Assembly: GCF_026847645.1 (NCBI RefSeq) | Contig: NZ_JAPSMC010000010.1 | Location: 1-64,000 of the forward strand | DNA length: 64,000 nt | Direction of reading: 5' to 3' | DNA from: Anoxybacillus sp. J5B_2022 | GTDB lineage: Bacteria; Bacillota; Bacilli; Bacillales; Anoxybacillaceae | Made by a program: the position numbers and the translations under genes | The notes under the pieces: model-generated | What the model saw: the letters and a program-made list of their open reading frames with translations, nothing else | What the model was told of the DNA's origin: nothing | Databases searched by the model: none | Shown here: positions 17,495 through 25,838 of the stretch, piece by piece | Numbering within the stretch: the stretch's first letter is position 1 | Layout of the letters: the number at the start of each line of letters is the position of its first letter

Positions 17495-18703
17495 ATGGCC
17501 AATCCAAAAATTGTGTTAGCCTATTCAGGCGGTTTAGATACATCTGTTGCGATTAAGTGGTTACAAGAACGAGGATACGATGTCGTGGCGTGTTGCTTAG
17601 ATGTCGGCGAAGGAAAAGATCTTGATTTTGTAAAAGAAAAAGCGTTGACTGTCGGTGCGATTAAGTCATATGTCATCGATGCAAAAGAAGAATTTGCGAA
17701 TGAATACGCGCTTGTTGCATTGCAGGCGCATACCCTTTATGAAGGAAAATATCCGCTCGTTTCGGCGCTTTCTCGGCCGCTGATTGCGAAAAAACTAGTA
17801 GAAATTGCCGAGTTGGAAGGGGCTGTAGCGGTTGCGCACGGCTGCACAGGAAAAGGAAACGACCAAGTTCGTTTTGAAGTATCGATTAACGCGTTAAATC
17901 CGAATCTGGAAGTCGTGGCGCCAGTGCGGGAGTGGAGCTGGTCACGTGAAGAAGAAATCGAATATGCGAAAAAGCACAACATCCCGATTCCGATTGACTT
18001 GGACAGCCCGTTCTCGATTGACCAAAACTTATGGGGAAGAAGCAACGAGTGCGGCATTTTAGAAGATCCGTGGGCAGCTCCTCCAGAAGAAGCGTACGAA
18101 TTAACAGCGGCGCTTGAAAATACGCCGGATGTGCCGGACATCATTGAAATCGGCTTTGAGCAAGGAGTACCAAAAACGTTAAACGGCAAAGAATATTCGT
18201 TGGCGTCGCTCATTCTTGAGCTTAATGCGCTTGCCGGCAAACACGGGGTTGGCCGCATCGACCACGTCGAAAACCGTCTCGTCGGCATTAAATCGCGCGA
18301 AGTGTACGAATGCCCAGGAGCGATTACGCTCATTAAAGCGCATAAAGAATTAGAAGATTTAACACTCGTCAAAGAAGTCGCGCACTTTAAGCCGCTTATC
18401 GAGCAAAAATTGGCGGAAGTCATTTATAACGGCTTATGGTTCTCGCCATTAAAAGACGCACTTCTCGCTTTCTTAAAAGAAACGCAAAAAAATGTCACGG
18501 GTGTGGTGCGCGTGAAGCTATTCAAAGGCCATGCAATTATCGAAGGACGGAAGTCAGAGTTTTCATTATATGACGAAAAACTCGCCACATACACAGCAGA
18601 AGACGAGTTCGATCATCAGGCGGCAGTCGGCTTTATTTCTTTATTCGGCTTGCCGACAAAAGTGTACAGCATCGTGAACAATCAAAAGAAGGTGACCGTG
18701 TGA
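17495..18703 (+). CDS. argG: argininosuccinate synthase
   Basis: Condenses citrulline and aspartate with ATP in arginine biosynthesis. Seen: N-terminal PP-loop [12 protein letters not shown], signature [14 protein letters not shown], and 402 aa, full length. ATG at 17495 behind GGGAAGGGG. It overlaps argH by 4 nt (GTGA), so argGH is one transcript, likely repressed by arginine through the ARG box. Confidence 0.97.
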   Translation: MANPKIVLAYSGGLDTSVAIKWLQERGYDVVACCLDVGEGKDLDFVKEKALTVGAIKSYVIDAKEEFANEYALVALQAHTLYEGKYPLVSALSRPLIAKKLVEIAELEGAVAVAHGCTGKGNDQVRFEVSINALNPNLEVVAPVREWSWSREEEIEYAKKHNIPIPIDLDSPFSIDQNLWGRSNECGILEDPWAAPPEEAYELTAALENTPDVPDIIEIGFEQGVPKTLNGKEYSLASLILELNALAGKHGVGRIDHVENRLVGIKSREVYECPGAITLIKAHKELEDLTLVKEVAHFKPLIEQKLAEVIYNGLWFSPLKDALLAFLKETQKNVTGVVRVKLFKGHAIIEGRKSEFSLYDEKLATYTAEDEFDHQAAVGFISLFGLPTKVYSIVNNQKKVTV

Positions 18704-20079
18704 AAAAACTTTGGGGCGGACGGTTTACAAAAACAGCGGAAGAATGGGTCGATGAGTTTGGTGCATCGATCCCATTCGACCAAGAATTAGTGGAAGAAGA
18801 CATCGAAGGAAGCATCGCCCATGTGACGATGCTCGGAAAATGCGGCATTTTGCCAAACGAAGATGTCGAAAAAATTAGAGCCGGTTTGCTGTCGCTTTTG
18901 GAAAAAGCGAAGCAAGGGAAACTCGAATTTTCCGTTGCCTATGAAGATATTCATTTAAACATCGAAAAAATGTTGATTGACGAAACTGGTCCTGTTGGTG
19001 GAAAACTGCATACGGGTCGGAGCCGCAATGACCAAGTAGCGACCGATATGCACTTATATTTGCGCAAGCGCGTTCATGAAATTATTGAATTGATTCGGGA
19101 ATTACAACAAGTGTTGGTGGAAAAAGCAGAAGCGCACGTCGAAACGCTCATTCCAGGATATACGCATTTGCAACGGGCGCAGCCTGTGTCATTTGCCCAC
19201 CATTTGCTCGCTTATTTTTGGATGTTAGAGCGCGATCGGGAGCGGTTTACGGAATCGCTAAAGCGCATTAACAAATCGCCGCTTGGCGCTGGAGCGCTTG
19301 CCGGCACGACGTTTCCGATCGACCGCCAATACACCGCCGAGCTGCTCGGTTTTGACGGCATTTACGAAAACAGCATCGATGCGGTTAGCGATCGTGATTT
19401 TATTCTCGAATTTTTAAGCAACAGTTCGCTTTTGATGATGCATTTGTCGCGTTTTTGCGAAGAGCTAATTCTTTGGTCAAGCCAAGAATTTCAATTCATC
19501 GAAATCGACGATGCGTTTGCGACAGGCAGCAGCATTATGCCGCAAAAGAAAAATCCGGACATGGCCGAGCTTATTCGCGGAAAAACCGGGCGGGTGTACG
19601 GAAACTTAGTTGGCTTGTTAACAGTCATGAAAGGGACTCCGCTTGCCTACAATAAAGATATGCAGGAAGATAAAGAAGGCATGTTTGATACAGTGAAGAC
19701 GATAACCGGTTCGTTAAAAATTTTTGCGGGCATGATCGCGACGATGGGAGTTCGTACCGAAGTGATGAAAAAGGCGGTCAAGCAAGATTTTTCAAACGCA
19801 ACAGAATTGGCGGACTATTTAGCGAAAAAAGGTGTTCCGTTCCGCGAAGCGCATGAAATCGTCGGTAAACTTGTGTTAACATGCATTGAAAAAGGCATCT
19901 TTTTAGCGGATTTGCCGCTTTCGGAGTATAAGGAAGCTTCTCCTTTGTTTGAGGAAGACATTTACGAAGCGCTCGACCCGTATACTGCAGTGAACCGCCG
20001 CAATAGTGCAGGAGGAACCGGCTTTGCGGAAGTGCGGAAGGCGATCGAAAAGGCGAAGAAAACAATGAACACTCCGTAA
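18700..20079 (+). CDS. argH: argininosuccinate lyase
   Basis: Splits argininosuccinate to arginine and fumarate. Seen: superfamily signature [12 protein letters not shown] carrying the catalytic serine loop, and [13 protein letters not shown]. 459 aa, full length. Start is GTG 18700, overlapping the argG stop and using the AAGGTGA site inside argG. The 3' end of the gene forms the left arm of its own terminator. Confidence 0.97.
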   Translation: MKKLWGGRFTKTAEEWVDEFGASIPFDQELVEEDIEGSIAHVTMLGKCGILPNEDVEKIRAGLLSLLEKAKQGKLEFSVAYEDIHLNIEKMLIDETGPVGGKLHTGRSRNDQVATDMHLYLRKRVHEIIELIRELQQVLVEKAEAHVETLIPGYTHLQRAQPVSFAHHLLAYFWMLERDRERFTESLKRINKSPLGAGALAGTTFPIDRQYTAELLGFDGIYENSIDAVSDRDFILEFLSNSSLLMMHLSRFCEELILWSSQEFQFIEIDDAFATGSSIMPQKKNPDMAELIRGKTGRVYGNLVGLLTVMKGTPLAYNKDMQEDKEGMFDTVKTITGSLKIFAGMIATMGVRTEVMKKAVKQDFSNATELADYLAKKGVPFREAHEIVGKLVLTCIEKGIFLADLPLSEYKEASPLFEEDIYEALDPYTAVNRRNSAGGTGFAEVRKAIEKAKKTMNTP

Positions 20080-20104
20080 ACGTGTTACGGAGTGTTTTAT
20101 TATT
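20068..20104 (+). terminator. argGH terminator overlapping the argH stop
   Basis: ACACTCCGTAA and TTACGGAGTGT arms, short loop, then TTTATTATTTTATTT. Confidence 0.85.
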
Positions 20105-20144
20105 TTATTTGGCTTTGAGAGCTAATCAGTTGCCTCCGCTTTTC

Positions 20145-20600
20145 TTAAATTTCTAATTCTTTTTCTGTCCGAACGACTAATACGTCGCATTTTGCATAGC
20201 GGGTAATATGTTCGGAAACGCTTCCAATTAAAAGCCGTTCTACTGCATTTAATCCGGTAGCGCCGCAAACGATTAAATCGGCATGATGTTTTGGAGCGAT
20301 ATCTTTGGCAATTTTGACTTTTGGCGAACCGAATTCGATCTCCACATTAACTTCTTTTACTCCTGCTTCTACTGCTTGTTTTTGATAGTTTTCTAGCAAT
20401 TCTTTTGCATACTGCTCCGAGCGTTCGATGACGGCCCGATCATGCATTTCTACAGCTGCGAGTGCGCGTACATCAATGATATGGGTTAAAATGAGCGCAG
20501 CGTCATTACGTTTCGCGATTTCAATCGCTTTTTTAAACGCCCACTCTGCTTCTTTTGAGCCATCGACGGCTACTACAATCGTTTTGTACGTCATTGCCAT
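20145..20600 (-). CDS. universal stress protein, UspA family
   Basis: Small cytosolic nucleotide-binding stress protein. Seen: N-terminal VVAVDGSKEAEWA and the ATP-binding pattern G-2x-G-9x-GS in GATGLNAVERLLIGS, so an ATP-binding UspA rather than the non-binding class. Start ATG 20600 has AAGGGAG 8 nt upstream, giving 151 aa; ATG 20594 and GTG 20609 are alternatives. Monocistronic, convergent with argH. Physiological role not predictable. Confidence 0.88.
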   Translation of the reverse strand: MAMTYKTIVVAVDGSKEAEWAFKKAIEIAKRNDAALILTHIIDVRALAAVEMHDRAVIERSEQYAKELLENYQKQAVEAGVKEVNVEIEFGSPKVKIAKDIAPKHHADLIVCGATGLNAVERLLIGSVSEHITRYAKCDVLVVRTEKELEI

Positions 20601-20694
20601 GTTTCCCACTCCCTTTTGGATAGAAATGCTAACTTCAATATAAGTATATCATATGGAAGACAAGGAAGACTATCGATATCCTAACATTTTTATG

Positions 20695-20837
20695 GCTCTT
20701 CACCAAAAGTTGTACTTGATTTTTTCACAACATGCCCCACTTACGCTTGTGAGGAAAAATCAGTAAATCAATGATTTTTGCACATCATTGTTCAGGAGAA
20801 CGTATCGCTTATCAAGTACATGTTGTGGTGATGAACC
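20695..20837. mobile_element. MITE-like element with imperfect terminal inverted repeats
   Basis: Non-coding 143-bp element. The left end contains a 21-nt segment at 20700-20720 (TCACCA...TGTACTTGAT) that matches the reverse complement of 20811-20831 at 18 of 21 positions. It is flanked by a perfect 9-bp direct repeat, ATTTTTATG, at 20686-20694 and 20838-20846, as expected for a target-site duplication. The interior holds a second hairpin (AAAAATCA / TGATTTTT near 20755-20778). No transposase ORF, so it would move only in trans. Family not identified. Confidence 0.6.
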
Positions 20838-20865
20838 ATTTTTATGAAAAAGGAGTGACTATTTG

Positions 20866-21012
20866 ATGAAGAAAGAGCGCGATGTTAGAGAGTCGTTTTA
20901 CGATGAAGCAGCCGCACAGACAATCAGTGAGCAAATTATGAACGCGTACCAAAGCGGCGTCATCGATCAAGAAGAAGGGTATTATCACCCGCGAAGAGAA
21001 GCAGGGGAATAA
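20866..21012 (+). CDS. small hypothetical protein, 48 aa
   Basis: Short ORF with product MKKERDVRESFYDEAAAQTI... ending HPRREAGE; acidic/basic, helical, no membrane helix. Supported by AAGGAG 10 nt before ATG and by a strong terminator immediately after the stop, so it is probably a real gene. The MITE-like element ends about 20 nt upstream of the start and probably separates the gene from its original promoter. Function unknown. Confidence 0.55.
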   Translation: MKKERDVRESFYDEAAAQTISEQIMNAYQSGVIDQEEGYYHPRREAGE

Positions 21013-21015
21013 CAA

Positions 21016-21053
21016 AAGACCATCATGGCGCATGGACGTCATGATGGTTTTTA
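21016..21053 (+). terminator. terminator of the 48-aa gene
   Basis: ACCATCATG and CATGATGGT arms around a 12-nt loop, followed by TTTTTAATT. Confidence 0.8.
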
Positions 21054-21095
21054 ATTAATAAAGATAGGAAAGTATAAAATTTCGGTACAGAGGGA

Positions 21096-21210
21096 TGTCT
21101 AGCTCCAAGCGCCATCGGCTCGAATCGCTCCGTCCCACACTGCGGCGGCGACAGCCTCCTCGGTGGGACTCGTGCGCTCTTCGCCGATAGGCGGGCGCTT
21201 TGCGCTTTTC
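21096..21210. repeat. Bacillaceae-type structured intergenic repeat
   Basis: GC-rich non-coding block beginning TGTCTAGCTCCAAGCGCC and ending GGGCGCTTTGCGCTTTTC. Nested stems: AGCGCC/GGCGCT outside, ATCGGC/GCCGAT next, and GTCCCAC/GTGGGAC inside, giving a cloverleaf-like fold. From memory, similar blocks recur in intergenic regions of Bacillus and Geobacillus. Only one full copy is in this window, so repetition cannot be shown here. Confidence 0.55.
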
Positions 21211-21296
21211 TTATTAGATCATAAACATCGCACGTGTTTTTTCCCTCTCATTTGTAGTAAAGTAAAAATAGAGATTGTTTATGGGGAGGAGTTTTT

Positions 21297-22055
21297 GTGC
21301 GGCATGCCCTCATAACAGCAGGAGCGAAAGGATTAGGCCGAAAAGTGACAGAAATGTTGCTTGAAAAAGGATATTCAGTAACTGTAAACTACCGAAGCGA
21401 CGAGGTCGCTGTCCGGTCGCTGCAAGAAAAATATGCCCATCTTTCCACAAGGCTACAATTTGTTAAAGGAGATGTCACGAAAAAGGAAGATTTGCATCAT
21501 CTTGTCGATCAAGCGCTAGACCGGTTCGGCCGCATTGATTTTTTAATTAATAACGCGGGGCCGTACATTTTTGAACGAAAAAAATTAGCTGACTACGATG
21601 AAGCGGAATGGTATGAAATGATTGAAGGAAATTTAAGCGCGGTGTTTCATCTGTTTAAAAAAACAATTCCGATCATGAGAAGACAGCGATTCGGCCGCAT
21701 TATTACATACGGATTTCAAGGGGCGGCAAGCGCGCCGGGCTGGCTGCATCGCGCAGCATTCAGCGCCGCGAAAGTCGGACTTGTGTCATTAACGAAGACG
21801 ATCGCGGTAGAAGAAGCGGAATACGGGATTACGGCCAATATGATTTGTCCTGGCAATATTTTAGGGGAGATGAAAGAAGCGACGATTGCTCAATCAAGAA
21901 AGAAAAAGGACGAGATGACGCCGATCGGACGCTCTGGAACAGGGGAAGATATTGCGCGAGTGATCGCGTTTTTATGTGACGAAAACTCGGACATGATCAC
22001 CGGCTCTGTCATTGACATTACCGGTGGATTAGACGTGATTCACCGGTACCGGTAA
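21297..22055 (+). CDS. ytkK: SDR-family protein lacking the catalytic Tyr (YtkK-like)
   Basis: Short-chain dehydrogenase/reductase fold, 252 aa. Seen: NAD(P)-binding TAGAKGLG (residues 7-14), NNAGP at 85-89 and the C-terminal GSVIDITGGLD. The usual YxxxK is FSAAK here (F155, K159), and the position expected for the catalytic Ser is not Ser (YGFQGAAS). Classical oxidoreductase chemistry is therefore doubtful. GTG start at 21297 behind GGGGAGG. In B. subtilis ytkK sits near ytkL and ytoI, as here. Confidence 0.8.
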   Translation: MRHALITAGAKGLGRKVTEMLLEKGYSVTVNYRSDEVAVRSLQEKYAHLSTRLQFVKGDVTKKEDLHHLVDQALDRFGRIDFLINNAGPYIFERKKLADYDEAEWYEMIEGNLSAVFHLFKKTIPIMRRQRFGRIITYGFQGAASAPGWLHRAAFSAAKVGLVSLTKTIAVEEAEYGITANMICPGNILGEMKEATIAQSRKKKDEMTPIGRSGTGEDIARVIAFLCDENSDMITGSVIDITGGLDVIHRYR

Positions 22056-22059
22056 AAAA

Positions 22060-22090
22060 AAGCAAGTGGCATCCCCGCCGCTTGCTTATA
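22060..22090. terminator. bidirectional terminator SDR / M24 peptidase
   Basis: AAGCAAG-TGGC pairs with GCCG-CTTGCTT; A-rich on the left and T/A-rich on the right, between convergent genes. Confidence 0.7.
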
Positions 22091-23180
22091 AAATGATAAG
22101 TTCTTTTGGATAGTTCGTCAACACTTCGACGCCGGTATCGGTAATGAGTACATCGTCTTCAATGCGCACGCCGCCGACGGAAGGGACGTAAATGCCCGGC
22201 TCGATTGTAAACACCATTCCTTGCGCCAGTGGCATTGGATTTGTAGCGTTCATGGACGGATATTCGTGAATTTCGATGCCTAACCCGTGTCCGACACGGT
22301 GAGTAAAATACGACCCGTACCCGGCTTCCTCAATCATTTGTCTTGCGGCTTTGTCGATTGCGCCGACGATTGCTCCAGGTTTTGCGGCGGCAATGGCCGC
22401 TTGCTGTGCAGCTAACACCGTTTCATATATCCGTTTTTGTTCTTCTGTCGGCTTTCCGAAGCAGACGGTTCTCGTAATGTCTGAACAATAGCCATCGAGC
22501 ACGACGCCTAAGTCGAATAAGACGAAATCGCCTTGCTGAATAGCGGTTAAGTCCGGTACACCATGCGGGGCAGCCGTTTTTTCACCTGTTAATACCATCG
22601 TCGCAAACGACATTTCTCGAACGCCTTTTTTCTTCAATTCATGCTCGATCGTCGCGATGATGTCTAATTCCGTTTTTCCTTCGGCAATTGTTTGCACGCC
22701 GACTTCTACACCAAAATCAGCGAGCGCGGCCGCTTGACGCAAAATGGCGATTTCTTTTTCATCTTTGATCATTCGAAGCTGGCGCAATTTTTCTTCGGCA
22801 TTAAGAACAGAGCGTGCAGTGAAATATGCATGTAGCTGTTCATACCGTTCGAGAGAAAGATGGCTTTTTTCGACAGCCACTTTTTCGATTGGGAGCGCAA
22901 GTTTTTTTAGATAGTTGGCAATCAGCTCCCACGGATGGTCGGTGTCGCTATAGCCAATGAGCGAATACGCCCAGCCAGAATGTTTTGCTTGTTCGACTTC
23001 CATTTGCGGACAAACTATCACCGGCTCTTCATTTGGAAAGACGAGCAACGCTAGCAATCGTTCGTGTGGATCGCTGTAAAATCCGCTTAAATAAAATACA
23101 TTTGGTGTTGACGTAATAAGAGCAAATGAAATATGTTGTTCTTGAAGCCATTGTGAAAAAGAGTGCAGTCGTTGATTCAT
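22086..23180 (-). CDS. M24-family Xaa-Pro dipeptidase
   Basis: Metallopeptidase of the pita-bread fold that cleaves X-Pro dipeptides. All dinuclear metal ligands are visible: two Asp in FDLGVVLDGYCSDITRT, His in HRVGHGLGIEIHE, Glu in FTIEPGIY and Glu in VRIEDDV. N-terminal creatinase-like domain, about 130 residues. 364 aa, full length. ATG 23180 behind AAGAAGGGG. Several M24 paralogues exist in bacilli, so no symbol is given. Confidence 0.88.
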   Translation of the reverse strand: MNQRLHSFSQWLQEQHISFALITSTPNVFYLSGFYSDPHERLLALLVFPNEEPVIVCPQMEVEQAKHSGWAYSLIGYSDTDHPWELIANYLKKLALPIEKVAVEKSHLSLERYEQLHAYFTARSVLNAEEKLRQLRMIKDEKEIAILRQAAALADFGVEVGVQTIAEGKTELDIIATIEHELKKKGVREMSFATMVLTGEKTAAPHGVPDLTAIQQGDFVLFDLGVVLDGYCSDITRTVCFGKPTEEQKRIYETVLAAQQAAIAAAKPGAIVGAIDKAARQMIEEAGYGSYFTHRVGHGLGIEIHEYPSMNATNPMPLAQGMVFTIEPGIYVPSVGGVRIEDDVLITDTGVEVLTNYPKELIIL

Positions 23181-23311
23181 CGTATCCCCTTCTTTTTGAT
23201 CAAATTCTATTTTGAGGGTACCAACAATTCAACAAGATGTAAACAAAAAAGGAAATCGAAAAAGAATTGCGAAATACATACTTAAAAAGAAATGAGAGAA
23301 AGGAGCAGATT

Positions 23312-23995
23312 ATGATGAAACTTACGTACCACGGACATTCGGTTGTTGAAATCAAAACGAACGGGACAACGATTTTCATCGATCCGTTCATTACGGGGAA
23401 CGAAACGACTGACTTAAAAGTAGAGGAAGTGCAAGTCGACGTCATTTTACTAACGCACGGGCACGGCGACCATGTTGGCGATACGGTGCCGCTCGCGTTG
23501 CGCAACAACGCTCTCGTCGTTGCGCCGTTTGAGCTGGCGACGTATTTGAGCTGGCAAGGGGTCAATGTACATCCAATGCACATTGGTGGGGCGCATCAGT
23601 TTGATTTCGGAAAGGTGAAATTAACTCAGGCGTTCCACGGCTCAAGTTATATCGATGAAAATAAACAAATCATTTATACAGGCATGCCGTGTGGAATTTT
23701 ATTCACCGCAGAAGGAAAAACGATTTACCATGCAGGAGATACAGCGCTATTTTCCGATATGAAGCTGATCGGGGAGCGAAATGTGATCGATGTCGCCTTT
23801 TTGCCGATTGGCGATAATTTTACGATGGGACCGGAAGATGCAGCGCTTGCGGCAGAATGGTTGCGGGCAAAAACGGTCGTACCGATTCACTATAATACGT
23901 TCCCGGTCATTAAGCAAGATCCGGAGCAGTTTGTTTCGATGTTGAAAGATGGCGTCGGAAAAGTATTGCGTCCGGGCGAAAGCATCGAACTATAA
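23312..23995 (+). CDS. ytkL: metallo-beta-lactamase-fold hydrolase YtkL (UPF0173)
   Basis: Predicted metal-dependent hydrolase of 227 aa. Seen: HxHxDH motif in [11 protein letters not shown], further ligands in AFHGSS and [11 protein letters not shown], and the terminal IHYNTFP. Substrate unknown. Two adjacent ATGs (23312, 23315) follow AGGAG; either gives a family-like start [13 protein letters not shown]. The longer open frame from 23267 lacks support. A UUCG-loop terminator follows. Confidence 0.88.
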   Translation: MMKLTYHGHSVVEIKTNGTTIFIDPFITGNETTDLKVEEVQVDVILLTHGHGDHVGDTVPLALRNNALVVAPFELATYLSWQGVNVHPMHIGGAHQFDFGKVKLTQAFHGSSYIDENKQIIYTGMPCGILFTAEGKTIYHAGDTALFSDMKLIGERNVIDVAFLPIGDNFTMGPEDAALAAEWLRAKTVVPIHYNTFPVIKQDPEQFVSMLKDGVGKVLRPGESIEL

Positions 23996-24019
23996 AAGAG
24001 CCTTCGAGGCTCTTTTTTC
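23994..24019 (+). terminator. ytkL terminator
   Basis: AAAGAGCC-TTCG-AGGCTCTTTTTT: stable UUCG tetraloop hairpin with T-run. Confidence 0.92.
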
Positions 24020-24042
24020 TTGTCGGAAGCGAACGGGGCACA

Positions 24043-24071
24043 TTGAATCGTCATTCGTTCACTCGTATAAT
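24043..24071 (+). promoter_or_regulatory. sigma-A promoter of ytoI
   Basis: TTGAAT at 24043 and TATAAT at 24066 with a 17-nt spacer, directly after the ytkL terminator. Confidence 0.7.
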
Positions 24072-24104
24072 AGAAAGTAGACATTGGACAAAGGGTGAAG
24101 ACAT

Positions 24105-25421
24105 TTGGCGACAAAACACGAACAAATTTTGCAATATATTGATAGCCTGCCGGTTGGCGAAAAAATTTCCGTTCGGCAAATCGCGAAAGAGATGGGCGTG
24201 AGCGAAGGAACGGCATATCGAGCGATTAAAGATGCGGAAAATAAAGGATATGTGAGCACGATCGAGCGCGTCGGTACGATTCGCATTGAACGGAAAAAGA
24301 AAGAAAATATTGAAAAGCTGACGTATGCCGAAGTCGTCAACATTGTTGACGGACAAGTGTTAGGCGGACGTGAAGGGCTATATAAAACGCTCAATCGCTT
24401 TGTCATCGGAGCGATGCAGCTTGAAGCAATGATGCGCTATACTGGAGCAGGCGATTTATTAATTGTCGGCAACCGGACGAAAGCGCACCAGCTCGCGCTA
24501 GAGGCAGGGGCAGCCGTCTTAATTACCGGCGGTTTTGATACGGCGGATCATGTAAAAAAATTAGCGGATGAATTACAATTACCGATTATTTCAACGAGCT
24601 ACGATACGTTTACTGTCGCCACGATGATTAATCGGGCGATTTACGACCAATTGATCAAAAAAGAAATCGTGCTCGTGGAGGACATTTTAATTCCGTTAGA
24701 AAAGACAGTGTATTTACAAACGACAGATGTAGTGGAAAAGTGGTATCAGTTGAATCGCGAAACGAAACATAGCCGCTTCCCAGTCGTCGATCAGCAATTG
24801 AAAGTGCAAGGAATGGTCACATCGAAAGACGTGTTAGATTGCGACCGAATGCTGCCGATTGAGAAAGTGATGACAAAGCACCCGATCACGGTGAATGGCA
24901 AAATATCGGTCGCTTCTGCTTCGCATATGATGGTATGGGAAGGAATTGAGTTGTTGCCGGTCGTCGATGAACATAACCGTTTGCAAGGGATTATTAGCCG
25001 CCAAGATGTATTAAAAGCATTGCAAATGATTCAGCGGCAGCCGCAAGTCGGTGAAACGATTGACGACATTATTACAAGCCAATTCCGTGAAGTAGATCCG
25101 CATTCGAAAACGGAAAACGTCTTTCGCTACACGGTTACACCGCAAATGACGAATTATTTAGGGACGCTGTCGTACGGTGTATTCACCACGATTGTAACGG
25201 AAGCAGCAACGCGGGCATTGCGCCTTTATAAACGCGGAGATTTAGTGATGGAAAATATTACAATTTATTTTATTAAGCCGGTACAAATCGATAGCACGAT
25301 CGATATTAAAGCTAGGCTGCTCGAAATTGGTCGGAAGTTCGGGAAGGTCGATGTGGAAGTGTATCACGAAGGGGCGGTCGTCGGCAAAGCAATGATGATG
25401 TGCCAGTTGATGGATCGATAG
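24105..25421 (+). CDS. ytoI: HTH-DRTGG-CBS-hotdog multidomain regulator (YtoI)
   Basis: 438-aa fusion. Order: N-terminal winged helix (residues about 15-65, KISVRQIAKEMGVSEGTAYRA), a DRTGG domain (about 70-180), a CBS pair (about 195-310, SRFPVVDQQL and LPVVDEHNRLQGI) and a C-terminal hotdog thioesterase-like domain (about 315-438). This suggests a DNA-binding protein that senses an adenine nucleotide through CBS and possibly an acyl-CoA through hotdog; ligand and targets are unknown. Start TTG 24105, with AAGGGTGA about 6 nt upstream. Confidence 0.85.
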   Translation: MATKHEQILQYIDSLPVGEKISVRQIAKEMGVSEGTAYRAIKDAENKGYVSTIERVGTIRIERKKKENIEKLTYAEVVNIVDGQVLGGREGLYKTLNRFVIGAMQLEAMMRYTGAGDLLIVGNRTKAHQLALEAGAAVLITGGFDTADHVKKLADELQLPIISTSYDTFTVATMINRAIYDQLIKKEIVLVEDILIPLEKTVYLQTTDVVEKWYQLNRETKHSRFPVVDQQLKVQGMVTSKDVLDCDRMLPIEKVMTKHPITVNGKISVASASHMMVWEGIELLPVVDEHNRLQGIISRQDVLKALQMIQRQPQVGETIDDIITSQFREVDPHSKTENVFRYTVTPQMTNYLGTLSYGVFTTIVTEAATRALRLYKRGDLVMENITIYFIKPVQIDSTIDIKARLLEIGRKFGKVDVEVYHEGAVVGKAMMMCQLMDR

Positions 25422-25424
25422 GCG

Positions 25425-25450
25425 AAACGGGGGATTATCCCCCGTTTTTT
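25425..25450. terminator. bidirectional terminator ytoI / ytpI
   Basis: AAACGGGGGA-TTA-TCCCCCGTTTTTT hairpin between convergent genes. Confidence 0.88.
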
Positions 25451-25746
25451 GCTAGTTGTTCAGCCTCTTCGATGACAAGCGGCAAATAATATTTATAGGC
25501 ACGGTAGCCAGCCCATGCACTTCCGCCGCCGATCAACAAAAAAATCGTGCCGACGAGATATGTTACGGTCGAGGAATAAAGAAAAAATTGGTTTACGCCA
25601 AAGAAAAGGACGAATGAGCCGAGCGCCATGCTCGCTTTTGCAGAAATCCAGCGGCGTTCTGCGGGACGACGGCTTCGAAAATATTTAATTTTATAATAAA
25701 CATAAAACGACAGCGAAAAAACAATAAGAATAACGAATACTGGCAT
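25435..25746 (-). CDS. ytpI: YtpI-like membrane protein
   Basis: 103-aa integral membrane protein, three hydrophobic segments (VFVILIVFSLSFYVYY; ASMALGSFVLFFGVNQFFLY; TYLVGTIFLLIGGGSAWAGY). Matches the YtpI family by size, by topology and by position beside ytoI and nrnA. Function unknown. ATG 25746 follows GGAGGG; the frame is open 13 codons upstream without a ribosome site. Divergent from nrnA. Confidence 0.8.
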   Translation of the reverse strand: MPVFVILIVFSLSFYVYYKIKYFRSRRPAERRWISAKASMALGSFVLFFGVNQFFLYSSTVTYLVGTIFLLIGGGSAWAGYRAYKYYLPLVIEEAEQLAKNGG

Positions 25747-25838
25747 AACGTTCCCTCCATCTTTTCTTTCTCTACCATTGTACATGGTTTTCCCTTATAA
25801 TGAAAGAAAACTATCGTAATTAAAGAGGAGAAGTTGCG

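Noticed and set aside
17737-18423. 228-codon antisense frame in argG
   Set aside because: Shadow frame opposite a highly conserved gene; low-complexity Ser-rich product.
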